This document shows, piece by piece, positions 53,645 through 64,000 of a DNA stretch of 64,000 bases. Under the pieces are notes generated by a model. The model was not told the origin of the DNA. It saw nothing but the letters and a program-made list of their open reading frames with translations, and made no database searches. The DNA comes from Gerris lacustris. Taxonomy: Eukaryota; Arthropoda; Insecta; Hemiptera; Gerridae. A program made the position numbers and the translations under genes. Every line of letters starts with the position of its first letter. Within the stretch, counting starts at the first letter, position 1. The stretch lies in NCBI GenBank assembly GCA_951217055.1, contig OX578280.1, positions 15,725,394 through 15,789,393 on the forward strand. The letters run 5' to 3'.

Positions 53645-53829
53645 ATGTACCTCGAGAGTAATGTGCTATAATTCGCCTCATGATAATTAGCTCATAATTC
53701 GATAATTAAAAACTCTTAATTCCCTCGGCTGCGCCTCGGGATTTAGGGACCATGGTTCCTTCGGCTTCACCTCAAGGACTAACTTATTCGCTCAGGGAAT
53801 AATGGCTTACTTTACTCCCTAGGTGCATA
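53645..53829 (+). mobile_element. H module, copy 2, joined to G3
   Basis: ATGTACCTCGAGAGTAATG and TTACTTTACTCCCTAGGTGC are inverted ends. Inner CCCTCGGCTGCGCCTCGGGA and TTCCTTCGGCTTCACCTCAA units as in H1. Confidence 0.7.
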
Positions 53830-53831
53830 AA

Positions 53832-54410
53832 TTAGTACATTACGCGTCGAGTGCGGAAAGTAGCATTTTGCATGCGAGTGTGGAGTTTGCACCCGAGCTA
53901 TAGCGAGGGTGGTAAAACCACACGAGCAATGCAAAATGCCGTTTTCGCACGAGTTGCGTACCGTACTTTATCTACGATTGTTAGATTTAAATAATAAATA
54001 CAGAAAAAAATAAACTGTATGTAAGTTCGTATCTCTCTTTTGATAAAGATGGCATTAATTCATTAGTTGTATTTTTTGCCGAATTAATTATTTCTTGAGG
54101 AGTATTATTCTCCACATTTTCGTCAAAATCACTTGATTCACTCATTGTTTTTCACTAAAAACTCGATATAAACAGTTACTTTAATAAAAGAACAGCAAAT
54201 TAGTTTTGTTAAAGGTAAACAAACTTGCTAATCGTGCGTAAAGCTGAAAAATTCCTCTTCTTTACCGCACTAGTGTGGTAAAGAAGAGGAATTATTCAGA
54301 ACTATGAGACGCGCATGCGCACTGAATACAAGTACGTAAAGAATCACTTTCTACGCATCTAAACAAAGATATAATGTTTATATTTCGTATCAATCGTAGA
54401 TAAAACTATT
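53832..54410 (+). mobile_element. I family element, copy I4
   Basis: GTACATTACGCGTCGAGTGC to ATCAATCGTAGATAAAA. An internal hairpin at 54250-54293 (AATTCCTCTTCTTTACCGCA paired with its complement) is almost perfect here and decayed in I2, which suggests that I4 is a younger copy. Confidence 0.8.
53987..54145 (-). pseudogene. Conserved small ORF of family I (copy 3, 52 codons)
   Basis: MSESSDFDENVENNTPQEII, then NELMPSLSKERYELTY, then FFSVFII and a stop. The frame and the spacing between the acidic head and the SKERYELTY helix match the copies at 32457 and 37801. The C-terminal ends of the three copies differ because each runs out of the conserved region at the same point. Confidence 0.45.
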
Positions 54411-54605
54411 TTGTGTGCATGTAGAAGAGAGAGAAATTGGGTACAGAAGGTTAAAACTTATAAAGGGGTAATAATAGGCTAATTATTATGACCCAACATT
54501 CGAATTTCATTAAAATCGGGCTAGTAGTTTTTAAGATATGTTGGTACGCAAAAATTGAATCACACAGACGGACAGATAGACTGACAGACAATTATGAAAC
54601 TAAAC

Positions 54606-55856
54606 TACATAACAAAATACTTATAGTCATCTGAGCTTAAATTTTTAAAGAGTAGATATCATACAATAATTTTACTTAATAACTTACGACTTTTCTGCTC
54701 TATATATTTGTCCTTTTATTTAGTATTTTTACTACGTTTTTATTAGCTTGCTTTCTTGTTTGTTTGTTTGTTTGTCCGGTACAAATCACGCAATTGATTT
54801 CTAACTAACTTCCCGAATAGCTAGGCATTTGAAACTTTTAGAATAGCTCAGAACACGATGACAAAACATTATTTTAATACTTATAGCCATCTTTCAGCAG
54901 ATATTAATTCGTTTTCAGCAAATTTTGCTGTATGGAAAGTTAGTTCGGAAAAAATCCGCAAGTTTATTTGTTTTGACCTATCCCATATTTTTACGATCTT
55001 CAGTATGACGGGTTTCAAATTTGTGATTTTTTATTAGGTTAACATTGAATGACAGCTAAAAAGAATAAGTAAACAAAGAAATAAATTAATTGACGTATGA
55101 CAACCAGGTGTGTCTACACTTGTGTTCTTGATATCGGTTTATTTTTTTTTTTTCTACATTTGTACTTCTTAACTTCTACTTATTTTTCTTCTCTTACCCT
55201 CCACTACACGGGGCCATATCGATGGCCACGGTTTAGATTCGGTGTTAGTGAGATCCGTTGTTCAAAGATTTGTCCTTTTATAGGTTTAAGATCAGCTCTC
55301 TAGATGGTGGTCATTTGTGTGAAGTAAATAAATTTGAAACTATTTATATTTCACTAACATTTTATGTAACAATAAAAATTATATTATTAACATTACATAT
55401 TATGATTCAAAAGAAAATTAAAAAACGTATTATATAAAAAGTTTTTATCTTGTAATTATTATTTATGCTGTCAAGTTTATCTGCAGTCAAATTGAAAACA
55501 TTTCACGAAATTAAATGTCCTTAAATACCTAAAAATAATAATACAACAAACAGTAATGTATTTTAGATATATTATTTCTGGAGTACTGAATTTAATGCCG
55601 AAAAGTATATCCATGATTCAATTTAATTCCATGAAGTGTAGAAATGTTTTTAAATTTTATTTTTAACTATTTTCTTTTTCGTTGGGCCAACGCAAATAAT
55701 TCACGGTCAGATACCGGTCTGCTGATCTGAGTGGTGATAGCAACCCTTTGAGTCTAGTTATGACTCTGATAGCTTGTTAGCTTTGATAACGATAACGCTG
55801 TCATAACAACTTTATTAAGATATTCTGCTACCTCCGTCATGTTTTGTTTTTAGTTA
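54606..55856. other. Unassigned AT-rich DNA
   Basis: A GTTTGTTTGTTTGTTTGTCC tract at 54757 and TATGACAACCAG-type text are unassigned. The 68-codon ORF at 55097-55303 has a hydrophobic start and a GPYRWPRFRFGVSEIRCSK segment that I do not recognise. No supporting gene evidence. Confidence 0.4.
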
Positions 55857-56912
55857 AACTAGGGGGCTCCGCCCCCTACTCGCTTCGCTCGTCAAACCCC
55901 CTAAAAGCGCCTAGCATAGAGTAATAGAATTATTTTGTCTATTTACTATGAGAACCGAGGACCGTTTTAAAAGTTTAAGTCCGCGACCGCTTTAATAGTT
56001 TTTGCACTTAATTAAAATAAAGAAGTTACCTCGGAACAAAAGTATCCACTCAGTAAAACCGGGGACCGTGCGCCCATGGCGCTCTAAAGGAAGAGCGATT
56101 TAATTTGTCCGAAAAATGAAGAACAATTACATTTTTAGGTAAGTATATTATTAAAAGTATGATGATTAGGGTTTAGTTATCCAATATAAATATAAAAACC
56201 AAAGGTTTGAAATTAAATTTGTGTAACGGAATGTCGTTATTATATCTATTTAAAGACCAGGAAATCAAAACAAACATATATTTTTATTGGAATAAATGTG
56301 GTTGCCTTAGCGTAGCAATAACATATCATTTCGAGGTAATGCATGAGAGCCTCACACATATTTTTTTATTTGTTACCAACAAAAATAATGGTTTGTTTTG
56401 ATTTGATGGAGTTGAAAAAAATATAATAACTTATCTAAATAGTGACCGATAATTTTCTCAAAACTAAACGTTATAATTAATAAGATAACATTTTTTTTAT
56501 TTGCTACCAATAAAAATATAGGCTTGTTTTGATTTGTTGGTCTTCAAATAGATATAATAAATTATCAAAATAGTAGCCGACATTTTATTAAAATTATATT
56601 TTCGATTTGTTTTGTAATGAAAGCTGTCACTTTTTGATTAAGGCATGTAAACAAACATTGCGCTTTCTTTATTACACTGAGATAACCGCCCCGTGTTTTG
56701 TTTATTGCCTCGGGAATGACGTCACAGTTCACAGTTCCCCGTGTCATTCCGCTCAACACAGTCTATTTACTCTGAGAACCTCCCCTTTCTCCCCCCGAGG
56801 ACCTCCTCCTAACCCCTCTTATCTCCTATCGCACTCTTACAAACAGTTAAGTATACATCACTCTCACTGAACTTGTTTATTTACAAAACGTTTTTAATAA
56901 TATAGATAGATG
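55857..56912 (+). mobile_element. L element: ACTAGGGGGCTCCGCCCC...AATATAGATAG
   Basis: The start, ACTAGGGGGCTCCGCCCCCT, ACTCGCTTCGCTCGTC, and the end, TTTTTAATAATATAGATAG, resemble the ACTAG...ATATAGAT boundaries of R300. Contains two partial copies of the ~222-bp unit (AAATCAAAACAAACATATAT at 56263 and TTGTTTTGATTTGTTGG at 56525). A GTTTAAGTCCGCGACCGCTT phrase is similar to the B body. No transposase. Confidence 0.5.
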
Positions 56913-57963
56913 AATAAATTGAATTGCGCTTTTTTTAACACTGATTCACCATTTAACAATTTTGAAGATTGTTAAACGCATAATGATGAATCTGAGATTG
57001 TAACTACATTTCAAAATTTTGTTGTGTCTTTTTAATCTTTCCAATCACAAACTCTTTAAACATTCAGTTCACGTCCATGTCTTCTCTAGCACAGCGAGAA
57101 TCTAAACCGATGTCAGTCATATTTAGGTTAAGAAGTTGTCCCCCTCCCCTTTTTTCTCATCATGTCTCTTTAATGAACTAGCTCTCGTATAATCTTCAGC
57201 TTATAATCCCTACATCCATCATCTGGCATCTCGACCTCTTTTAAATAGAACAATGAGTGGGACTAAAAGAAAGGATGAAAACAACGCCTTATAATTGAGA
57301 AGACAATGTTAAAAAAATGTTAAGAACAAACAAAGACAGTAAAAGAAAAAAGTAGAACGAGAAATTCTCAGTTTGAAACATTTTTAAATACAATGTAAAC
57401 GAAGGGATTGTATAACATGTGACGCTCCTTCGGTCATAGTCGCATACCGACATAGTGCAGCTGAATTCAATTACACTAAACTAATTCTCCAGACAGCCCT
57501 TAGAACACGTTTCCCATTCTCTCACTCTTCCTTCTTCAAGTTCTTTACTTTTATTATCAGAAAACTAAATCTTTTAAAAGTAAGACTTTTCTTAGAGATC
57601 TAGATTGTCTCTTTTTTCCTCTCCGTGTCTTTTTGTTCCCATTGAATCAGCTTTTTTATTCCCATAGTCTTTTAAACTCTTAAGTAAGCATAGCTTAAGA
57701 GTTAGTTTAGTCTACACCTTTAAGAACTTTCAAACATTGCAGCAGTTGTAAAATAAAAAATAAATGTTAAAAAAACAGCTTTACTCTCGACTATTTTCGA
57801 ATACGGTTGTTTTTCATCCCAAGGAGAAGGATATTTATTGGCATCCGGTTTGTTAAACAAGTGGAACAGCTGATTAAATGAACGCGTTCTATGTCACTAA
57901 TTTTTATTTTGGGCAATATAGTTTGTGTTGAATAGGATTACCCTGAAATAGTAATTTATGTAA
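56913..57963. other. AT-rich DNA, nothing assigned
   Basis: No ORF over 60 codons and no repeat copy. A CTTAAGAGTT palindrome-like phrase near 57670-57700 is short. Confidence 0.45.
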
Positions 57964-58200
57964 CTAGGCAGCAAAATGGAATTTTACTGACGAGTGATTA
58001 GATTAGCCTCCGAGCCGAAGGCAAGAACAGGGCTATGATAATTAACTGCTGAGGCGAAGGCGAGGCAGGTAAATTACCTATTTGACAATGAATAAACGAG
58101 GCAGAAATTGTTTCTTTGCTGCCTTGTTGCATACAATATTATATCTACGGGCGGCAGAAAAATGAAACTACTAATACCATCTTTAATAATATAACATAGT
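57964..58200 (+). mobile_element. D family element, copy 3
   Basis: TAGGCAGCAAAATGGAATTT, GAGTGATTAGATTAGCCTCC, GGCGAGGCAGGTAAATTACC and GGGCGGCAGAAAAATGAAAC as in copy 1, same orientation. Confidence 0.7.
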
Positions 58201-58555
58201 TAATTACTATTTTATATTAATATGATAATAACATATGTATTAACTAAAATTAATGTTCATAAAGAAATCAAATAAGAAGCTTGGTAATAATAACAATAAG
58301 TGAATAGCAAACTGAATCATATCAAAATACAAAACACACTTTTATAACACACAAAACATCTGAATGAATAATGCACGCAATATAAAATATTTATTTATAT
58401 TTATACTAACAAATTACTAAAAGTATTATAGATATCTTCTATTGCTTAGAAGAAGAGAAGTAACTAGGATAGGCTCTAACGTTACTATTTCTAAGGCTAC
58501 AACGGAAAAAAATGAATTTTCTTTATTATATATGACTATTATTTACTAAGCCCAT
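58201..58555. other. AT-rich spacer
   Basis: Nothing recognised. Confidence 0.4.
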
Positions 58556-59225
58556 GGCAACGGGCTTAATTTTATATTAAGAAAAAAGTAAAATTAACTA
58601 AATTAATTTATATAATTTATTTATATCTATTTAGATAAGTTATATCTATTCGAAGACCAACAAATCAAAACAAACATTTATTTTTATTGGAATTAATGTG
58701 GTTGCCTTAGCTAAGCAGTAATAAATAATTTTGAGGTGAGTCGTCGCTGTCGGGACACTACTCGATTATATAAATGACGAGCCGTTAAGTCAGTGGCAAC
58801 ATGCTTAACTTTATATTAAGAAAAAAAGTAAAATTAAGTAAATTAATTTAGATAAGTTATTATATCTATTTAAAGACCAAAAAATCAAAACAAACATTTA
58901 CTTTTATTGGAATAAATGTGGTTGCCTAAGCAATAACAAATAATTTCGGGTCGTCACCGTCTGGACACTACTCGATAGTATAAATGACGAGTCGTTAAGT
59001 CAGTGGCAACAGGCTTAATTTAATATTTAGAAAAAAAGTAAAATTAGGTAAAATAAGTTATTACAATATCTATTTAGATAAGTTATTATATCTATTTGAA
59101 GACCAACAAATCAAAACAAACATTTATTTTAATTGGAATAAATGTAGTTGCCTTGCTTAGCAATAACAAATAATTTCGAGGTGTCGCTGTCATGTAGGGA
59201 CACTACTCAATTATGTAAATGATAA
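58556..59225 (+). repeat. Tandem repeat, ~222-bp unit, 3 copies
   Basis: AAATCAAAACAAACATTTA recurs at about 58664, 58883 and 59107. Each is followed by GGAATAAATGTGGTTGCC, a CGTCGCTGTCGGGACACTAC block and GTCAGTGGCAACATGCTTAA. The period varies from ~219 to 224. Reversed single copy at 27440 and partial copies at 56.2-56.6 kb. Confidence 0.85.
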
Positions 59226-61011
59226 TAAATATATACATTAAAGACTGTGCATTTAATTTTTACTCTTAACAACCAATTTCTAATTTTAAACATATATTAG
59301 TTTAGTAGAGGTTATTTAATTAATAATAATAATATGTTATTTAATTATGTTTACACCTCGTTCTAAATAAACATCTCGCCTATTAAAATAACCTATTTAA
59401 TTTTCAATATTCCTTATAATTTTCCATTTGCATAGATTTTTAATTCTATAACAAGTTTCTTTTGTTCTTTTTATTCTTCCTTTTTTTCATTTTAAGGTAG
59501 ATTTAAATTACGTGGAAGTAATTTAATAGTATGATTAGAGATAATTTACCAGTAGTAGTTTTTTTTTTTTTTACATTTAATTTTTTGTACAAGTAAGAAG
59601 CTAGAGTGAATTTTGACTAATTTAACCGCGAGTAAACTCGGGCGTTCCACAAGGATAGATCATGTTTCCATTCATCTTTATAATGTACTTTTCTTCTCTC
59701 ATTTTTTGTTTAACCTAAAATTATATTTGAATATATAATGAGGTTTGGGCTAGTTTTTCTTTCCTTTTTTTGGGGAGAACAGTTAATTATTGTTGTGGTA
59801 TTAACTTTTTTCATTTCTTTCTCTCTTAAGTAGGTTACTTTTTTGTATTTTAGCTTCTGTCTTAAAATTAAATACGATTTATAACATAATTCCTTTTTGT
59901 ATTTCCTACGTAAAATTCCGTTGTTTCTCTTCAACTTGTTACTTCTTATGGGAGTAGCTTTCAACTTCCGTTTTCAATTCTTAGAGTTAGAACACCGTGA
60001 AATGTTTTATGTATATTTATAATTTGTTTAAAGGAAATATTTTCATGAGGTATTTTGTTAAAATGTTAATTTTTGAATTTTTAATTATGTTATGTTTATT
60101 TCTATTCATTCAGTGTTAAAGGTTTGTTTTAACTGTAAAAGTATAATCTTCTACTTTAAAGTTTAATCCTGTCTTACAAAGTAAATTAGCATTTAACACC
60201 AAAAATAAATTTAATTTAAGTCGATTGTTCGATTCAAGAGTTTATAAAACTTACTAAATTAAAATTGGATTGCAAATGTATCTGTTTATCGTAATTCTCT
60301 AATTTTTCATAAGCAGATCTCAAATAAGTTCAGTCTAACGAAGAACAGAACAGAGACTTTTGCAATGTTCAAAACTTATTAAAAAATGTATTAGGATTAT
60401 TTCAGGCTTGGTTCAATAACTTTATAAATTTGATTAAGTATTCTCCTCTTCTGGGGACTATATGCTTGATATTTGTCGATTAACGTGCAAAAAAGAAGTT
60501 AAAGCACTGAGTATAATAAAAATTAAAGTGGCTAGTATACATTTTCTCTTAGCAATAAACTAATAGTAAACTTATAGTATGTCGTTTGCAGCTACAAGTA
60601 ATTTTTAATAGGCCTTGATCACAGAAAGGTAATAGCAGTCATGCATTATTCTATACCAGAAAGAGTACTTTTTGTTTCTTTCTTCAGACACATCGATTCT
60701 TCCTCAACAAAAATCTCAGTTGACTTTATATTTTCTTGTTTTTGACAGAGGTAAATAATTATTTAAGATTCAAGATTCAATTTCATTTGTATTAATAGAC
60801 GCTAATTGAGCTTGATATTAATAAACCTGATTTATCTTCTATACGATTAATTCTCTTAAATTAAATAAAAACTAAAAAGTATACAAATAAGAAAGTTAAT
60901 ATGTTTATAAGTTCGTATAAAATTATTTCTAGTTCGAAATAAACACTTTGTGAGGTTAAAATAATTGCAATAAATAAAAATATATGAATAAATACACATA
61001 CATAATATAAC
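59226..61011. other. AT-rich DNA, nothing assigned
   Basis: The longest stretch without a recognised repeat. An 84-codon minus ORF (59710-59964) is Lys-rich, with no motif. Could be genuine single-copy intergenic DNA. Confidence 0.5.
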
Positions 61012-61950
61012 TTTTGCTTCCGAGCTTACCACAGGTAACGGATGCTATGTAATCGTTCTGAAGAATGAAAATCATTTATGTCTCTAATTTAAAAATAATT
61101 CCAAAACAAAAATCCGTTTCAAACATCAAAGAACATTTCCCGTTTTTGTCTATCGGCTGATCGCTCAATTTTCGCAAACCAACTTAACTTAAAACTACTC
61201 TTCCAATTTTAATGAAATTTGGAGGCTAGATCATAATTAGCCCATTGTTGGTCCTATATAAGTTTTAACTTTTCTGTACTTTTCAACCCCTTTGATTTTC
61301 TTCTATACATGCGCACAAATATACATTTATTTACACTTTATATCTTCAAAAGTACTCATCTGATTATTATGAAATTTGGATTTGTCGAAAGTAGCAAGAT
61401 AGCTTCAGATTAATTGCAACCGTTTGCGCTCTTAAAATTTTGCTATATTGTTACTTTAATTCATGTAAAAATAGCACATAGCTACATAGAAAGCACATAG
61501 CTTTCTCGCGTCCAATTTCATATACTTGTTTATTTTATGCTTTTACAACCTATTATTGTCAAATATATTTAATTTTCCCCGCTTTTTAAAACTGTCAAAA
61601 TTGTTTTGATTTTTTACATGAATTAAAGTATCAATTTTGGAAAATTTAAAGAGCGCAGACGGTTTAAATTAGTCTGGCGCTGCTATCTGTGGGCTACTTT
61701 CGATAATACCAAATTTCATAACAATCAGGTGATATCTTTTATAGTAAATAAATGTATGTTTGTGCTCATGTAGAAGAGAAAAAATAGGCGCAGTAGGTTA
61801 AAACTTATATGGGACCAACAATAGGCTAATTGTGACCTAATATATAAATTTTATTAAAATCGAACGAGCTGTTTTTAAGATATGTTGGTTAAAAAAAATT
61901 GAGCGACAGACCGATATACAGACACGGAACTAAAAATCAATGCAAAAAAT

Positions 61951-62958
61951 GGGTTGATGTAACGTATCTGGGGCATTATGTATAGACATGAAAAAACTGG
62001 CACATATAATTAAAGTCTATTCTGTATATTGATAAAACAAAATGCACTAATTATGGATTCTTCTTTATTTCATAAGTTTTCCCTTAATACGTTATCCATA
62101 TTCAGTCCTATATACATAAGTTTTTCCTAAAAACATTTTCCATATTCAGTCCTATATACAGGTCATAAGTTTTCCCTTAATACGTTATCCATATTCAGTC
62201 CTATATACATAAGTTTTTCCTAAAAACATTTTCCATATTCAGTCCTATATACAGGTCATAAGTTTTCCCTTAATACTTTTTCCATATTCAGTCCTATATA
62301 CAGGTCATAAGTTTTCCCTTAATACTTTTTCCATATTCATTCCTATATATAGGTCATAAGTTTTCCCTTAATACTTTTTCCATATTCAGTCCTATATACA
62401 GGTCATAAGTTTTCCCTTAATACTTTTTCCATATTCATTCCTATATATAGGTCATAAGTTTTCCCTTAATTTTTTTTCCATATTCAGTCCTATATACAGG
62501 TCATAAGTTTTCCCTTAATACTTTTTCCATATTCAGTCCTATATACAGGTCATAAGTTTTCCCTTAATACTTTTTCCATATTCATTCCTATATATAGGTC
62601 ATAAGTTTTCCCTTAATACTTTTTCCATATTCAGTCCTATATACAGGTCATAAGTTTTCCCTTAATACTTTTTCCATATTCAGTCCTATATACAGGTCAT
62701 AAGTTTTCCCTTAAAACTTTTTCCATATTCAGTCCTATATACAGGTCGATTTTGCGAATCTTGGGCGTATTTATCTGTCGTAGATTAACTGGGCTTCGAT
62801 GTAGCGTATCTGGTTTTTCGTGAAAGTATGAAATGAAAAAGAATTTATAAATAATGCATTTTATATCAATATACAGGAAACACTTTAATTATTTATGCAT
62901 TAATTTGTTAGTTTTTTCATTTCCAATCATGATGCCCCAGTTACGCTACTTCAACCTA
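61951..62958. mobile_element. M2 family MITE, copy b, carrying an expanded minisatellite
   Basis: Termini GGGTTGATGTAACGTATCTG and CCCAGTTACGCTACTTCAAC are inverted repeats and match copy a (30912-31319). The A-family text is broken exactly at AAAAAT and resumes at AAAAATTTTCC, giving a likely short target duplication. About 1,008 bp against 408 bp in copy a; the difference is the internal tandem array. Confidence 0.88.
62071..62746. repeat. 49-bp minisatellite inside M2b, about 14 copies
   Basis: Unit CATAAGTTTTCCCTTAATAC, TTTTTCCATATTCAGTCC, TATATACAGGT. Two subtypes alternate (CAGTCCTATATACAGGT and CATTCCTATATATAGGT). The first few units are shorter or diverged. Copy a has exactly one such unit in the same place. 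Confidence 0.93.
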
Positions 62959-63220
62959 AAAATTTTCCCTGACATCTGAAGCGGATTTCTGTCTTGAAAT
63001 ATTTGAAATCGTAGATATAAAAATAAAATTCGTTCTACAAAACTAACACATAGCTTCCGTTACCTTCGGCAAGCTCAAAGCAAAATAATAATTTTTACAG
63101 ATTTAAAGAACTGGGAAAATGAAATAAATTTCACGATAATAGGTTGAAAAAGCATAAACTCATTAACGTATGCAAAATAGGATGCGAGGAAGCTATGTGC
63201 CACACAAATTGAAATACTCT

Positions 63221-63699
63221 TATAGCTTTAGACCAAACTTTGGTTTTGACTAGTATAAGTATTTAAAGAACGGAGAGGAACACAGCTGTGTGGTGTTCTG
63301 AGAGGAAGGAAACAGAGTGGCTCGTACTACACTAGACTTGGCTTCGAATAAACAAAAGCTTTTGTTGAATGAGCTGCAGAATACAGAAAGCTTCTGGGGC
63401 TCAGGTTCCACATCTGCTTTGTTTTCATAATTAGACCAGCTGGTGGAACCGACAGCGGATGTATAGTTCGCTCACCGCACCTTCAACCTACCACACTAAC
63501 TGCACTTCCCTATCAGATTCAACACGAACTATCATTTTTAAATTTATTGCACATACTTTTAAGAATATCTTAAAGAGTATTATGGGTTTATCCGGTGTTA
63601 AAATGAGAAATTATGATGAATGATGATGATGAATTAATCATTTCTACGAAGCTGTTGTAGTACATCCTCATCTTCAAAAGTAGTTTAATAGGCATATTA
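63221..63699. other. Unassigned DNA, mixed composition
   Basis: A less AT-rich patch at 63270-63520 (GCTTCTGGGGCTCAGGTTCC type text) has no long ORF. A GATGATGATGAATT tract near 63625. Nothing recognised. Confidence 0.4.
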
Positions 63700-63791
63700 A
63701 TTTAAAATATTTCAGTTTAATGTCTTAAGGCGATGACATCTCACTTATGATCTACATGCATCATAGAACTTTTTAGCTCTTTGGTTGAAGT

Positions 63792-63830
63792 CCGACGTTT
63801 CGCTTCCACTACTTGAAGCATCTTCAGGGG
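63792..63830 (-). ncRNA. Hammerhead-ribozyme-like motif
   Basis: Read on the minus strand: CTGAAGA (box CUGANGA, 63821-63827), T, stem II GCTTC ... GAAGC (63815-63819 with 63802-63806), then GAAA (63798-63801) and CGTC. ACGT makes the minimal self-complementary helix III and GTC the cleavage triplet. One extra T between CTGAAGA and stem II departs from the canonical core, and helix I has only the CC/GG pair, so activity is uncertain. Penelope-like elements are known to carry such motifs. Confidence 0.4.
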
Positions 63831-63895
63831 TGTGGATCATCGTGATGTTGACTCGAAGCAAACACAAGATATACTACTAACACGATGCATCACAC

Positions 63896-63933
63896 CCAAG
63901 AAGATGGTTCCAGTAGTGGAAGCGAAACATCGA
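63896..63933 (+). ncRNA. Second, degenerate hammerhead-like motif
   Basis: AAGAAGATGGTTCCAGTAGT then GGAAGCGAAACATCGAAC: same layout as the minus-strand motif, but CTGAAGA is changed to AAGAAGA and ACGTC to ACATC. Probably inactive. Inverted relative to 63792-63830. Confidence 0.3.
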
Positions 63934-64000
63934 ACTTCAGTCCCTTCGGGACGCGGATTTTAGCGGAAAACTATGCTACTGAAGGTATATATTGTTTTAG

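Larger units (their letters stand above)
52969..54605 (+). mobile_element. A family element (copy A11) holding G3, H2 and I4
   Basis: A 5' part CTGCCAATTAGTGCGGCACA to TTCGTGTAAATAAAAGTG (53256). A resumes at 54415 (GTGTGCATGTAGAAGAGAG) and continues through CGCAAAAATTGAATCACACA and an ACAGACGGACAGATAGACTG tract. The A 3' end is lost. The 1.16-kb gap holds three other elements. Confidence 0.78.
61012..63220 (+). mobile_element. A family composite (copy A12), interrupted by M2b
   Basis: Reversed A body (61012-61480, TTGCTTCCGAGCTTACCACA onward), then a plus-strand A (61488 AAGCACATAGCTTTCTCGCG to 61938 GGAACTAAAAAT), the M2b insertion, and the remaining plus A 3' part (62959 AAATTTTCCCTGACATCTGA to GCTTCCGTTACCTTCGGCAA). 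Finally there is a reversed A 5' end (AGCTATGTGCCACACAAATT, 63090-63220). The arrangement alternates in orientation, as in A4. Confidence 0.78.
63700..64000. mobile_element. Penelope-like terminal region, continuing past the window
   Basis: GTCCGACGTTTCGCTTCCAC and its inverted, diverged partner GTGGAAGCGAAACATCGAAC lie ~120 bp apart. Such GGAAGCGAAACGTCGG text is characteristic of Penelope-like element terminal repeats. No reverse transcriptase is inside the window, so identification rests on these motifs. Confidence 0.45.

Overview
The window looks like intergenic DNA from an AT-rich animal genome, most likely an insect. The basis is arthropod-style non-LTR retrotransposon fragments, a mariner remnant, CCTAA-type motifs near 52,240 and a very dense load of short non-autonomous transposons. 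A hemipteroid insect is a guess. I found no convincing intact host gene, no rRNA or tRNA, no CRISPR array and no bacterial-type operon. Nearly every open reading frame is a by-product of a tandem repeat, a palindrome or a decayed transposon.

Layout. 0-9 kb: short inverted-repeat elements (families M1, E, A, B), a 79-bp tandem array and a GC-rich foldback. 9.7-11.2 kb: a 1.5-kb minisatellite of 13/14-nt units with a 190-bp higher-order period. 12-17 kb: B, M1 and G elements, one M1 copy split by an 832-bp insertion, and a 12-bp microsatellite. 18-21.2 kb: an inverted A copy, a 569-bp near-perfect foldback, a 31-bp perfect hairpin, and a 21-bp minisatellite whose minus strand encodes a heptad-repeat ORF. 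22.4-25.4 kb: an A copy interrupted by two 5'-truncated LINEs. 26-31.3 kb: nested E and F elements inside an A copy, plus a MITE. 32-40.3 kb: family I copies carrying a conserved 53-61-codon ORF, a hAT-type MITE with an 8-bp target duplication, a membrane-rich ORF at 34.4 kb, and a LINE tail. 41-46 kb: SINE-like repeats, a B copy, an internally deleted mariner and a 69-bp tandem array. 46.6-50.9 kb: an element built of ~300-bp repeated units, partly duplicated as a nearly identical 1,378-bp tandem block, then a 16-bp minisatellite. 51.2-54.6 kb: an A/B chimera and an A copy holding three nested elements. 55.9-59.2 kb: a larger repeat and a ~222-bp tandem array. 61-64 kb: an A composite split by a MITE that carries an expanded minisatellite, then a Penelope-like terminus with hammerhead-like motifs.

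The family letters (A to L, M1, M2, R300) are mine, assigned by matching copies within the window. Order of insertion can be read at several loci. Family A is the usual host: it was in place before LINEs, E, F, G/H, I and M2 landed in it. The most informative observations are the A/B chimera joined at a CAGA microsatellite, the MITE with in situ minisatellite expansion, the hammerhead-like motifs, the conserved small ORF in family I, and the large foldback. Coordinates of decayed elements are accurate to roughly 5-20 bases.
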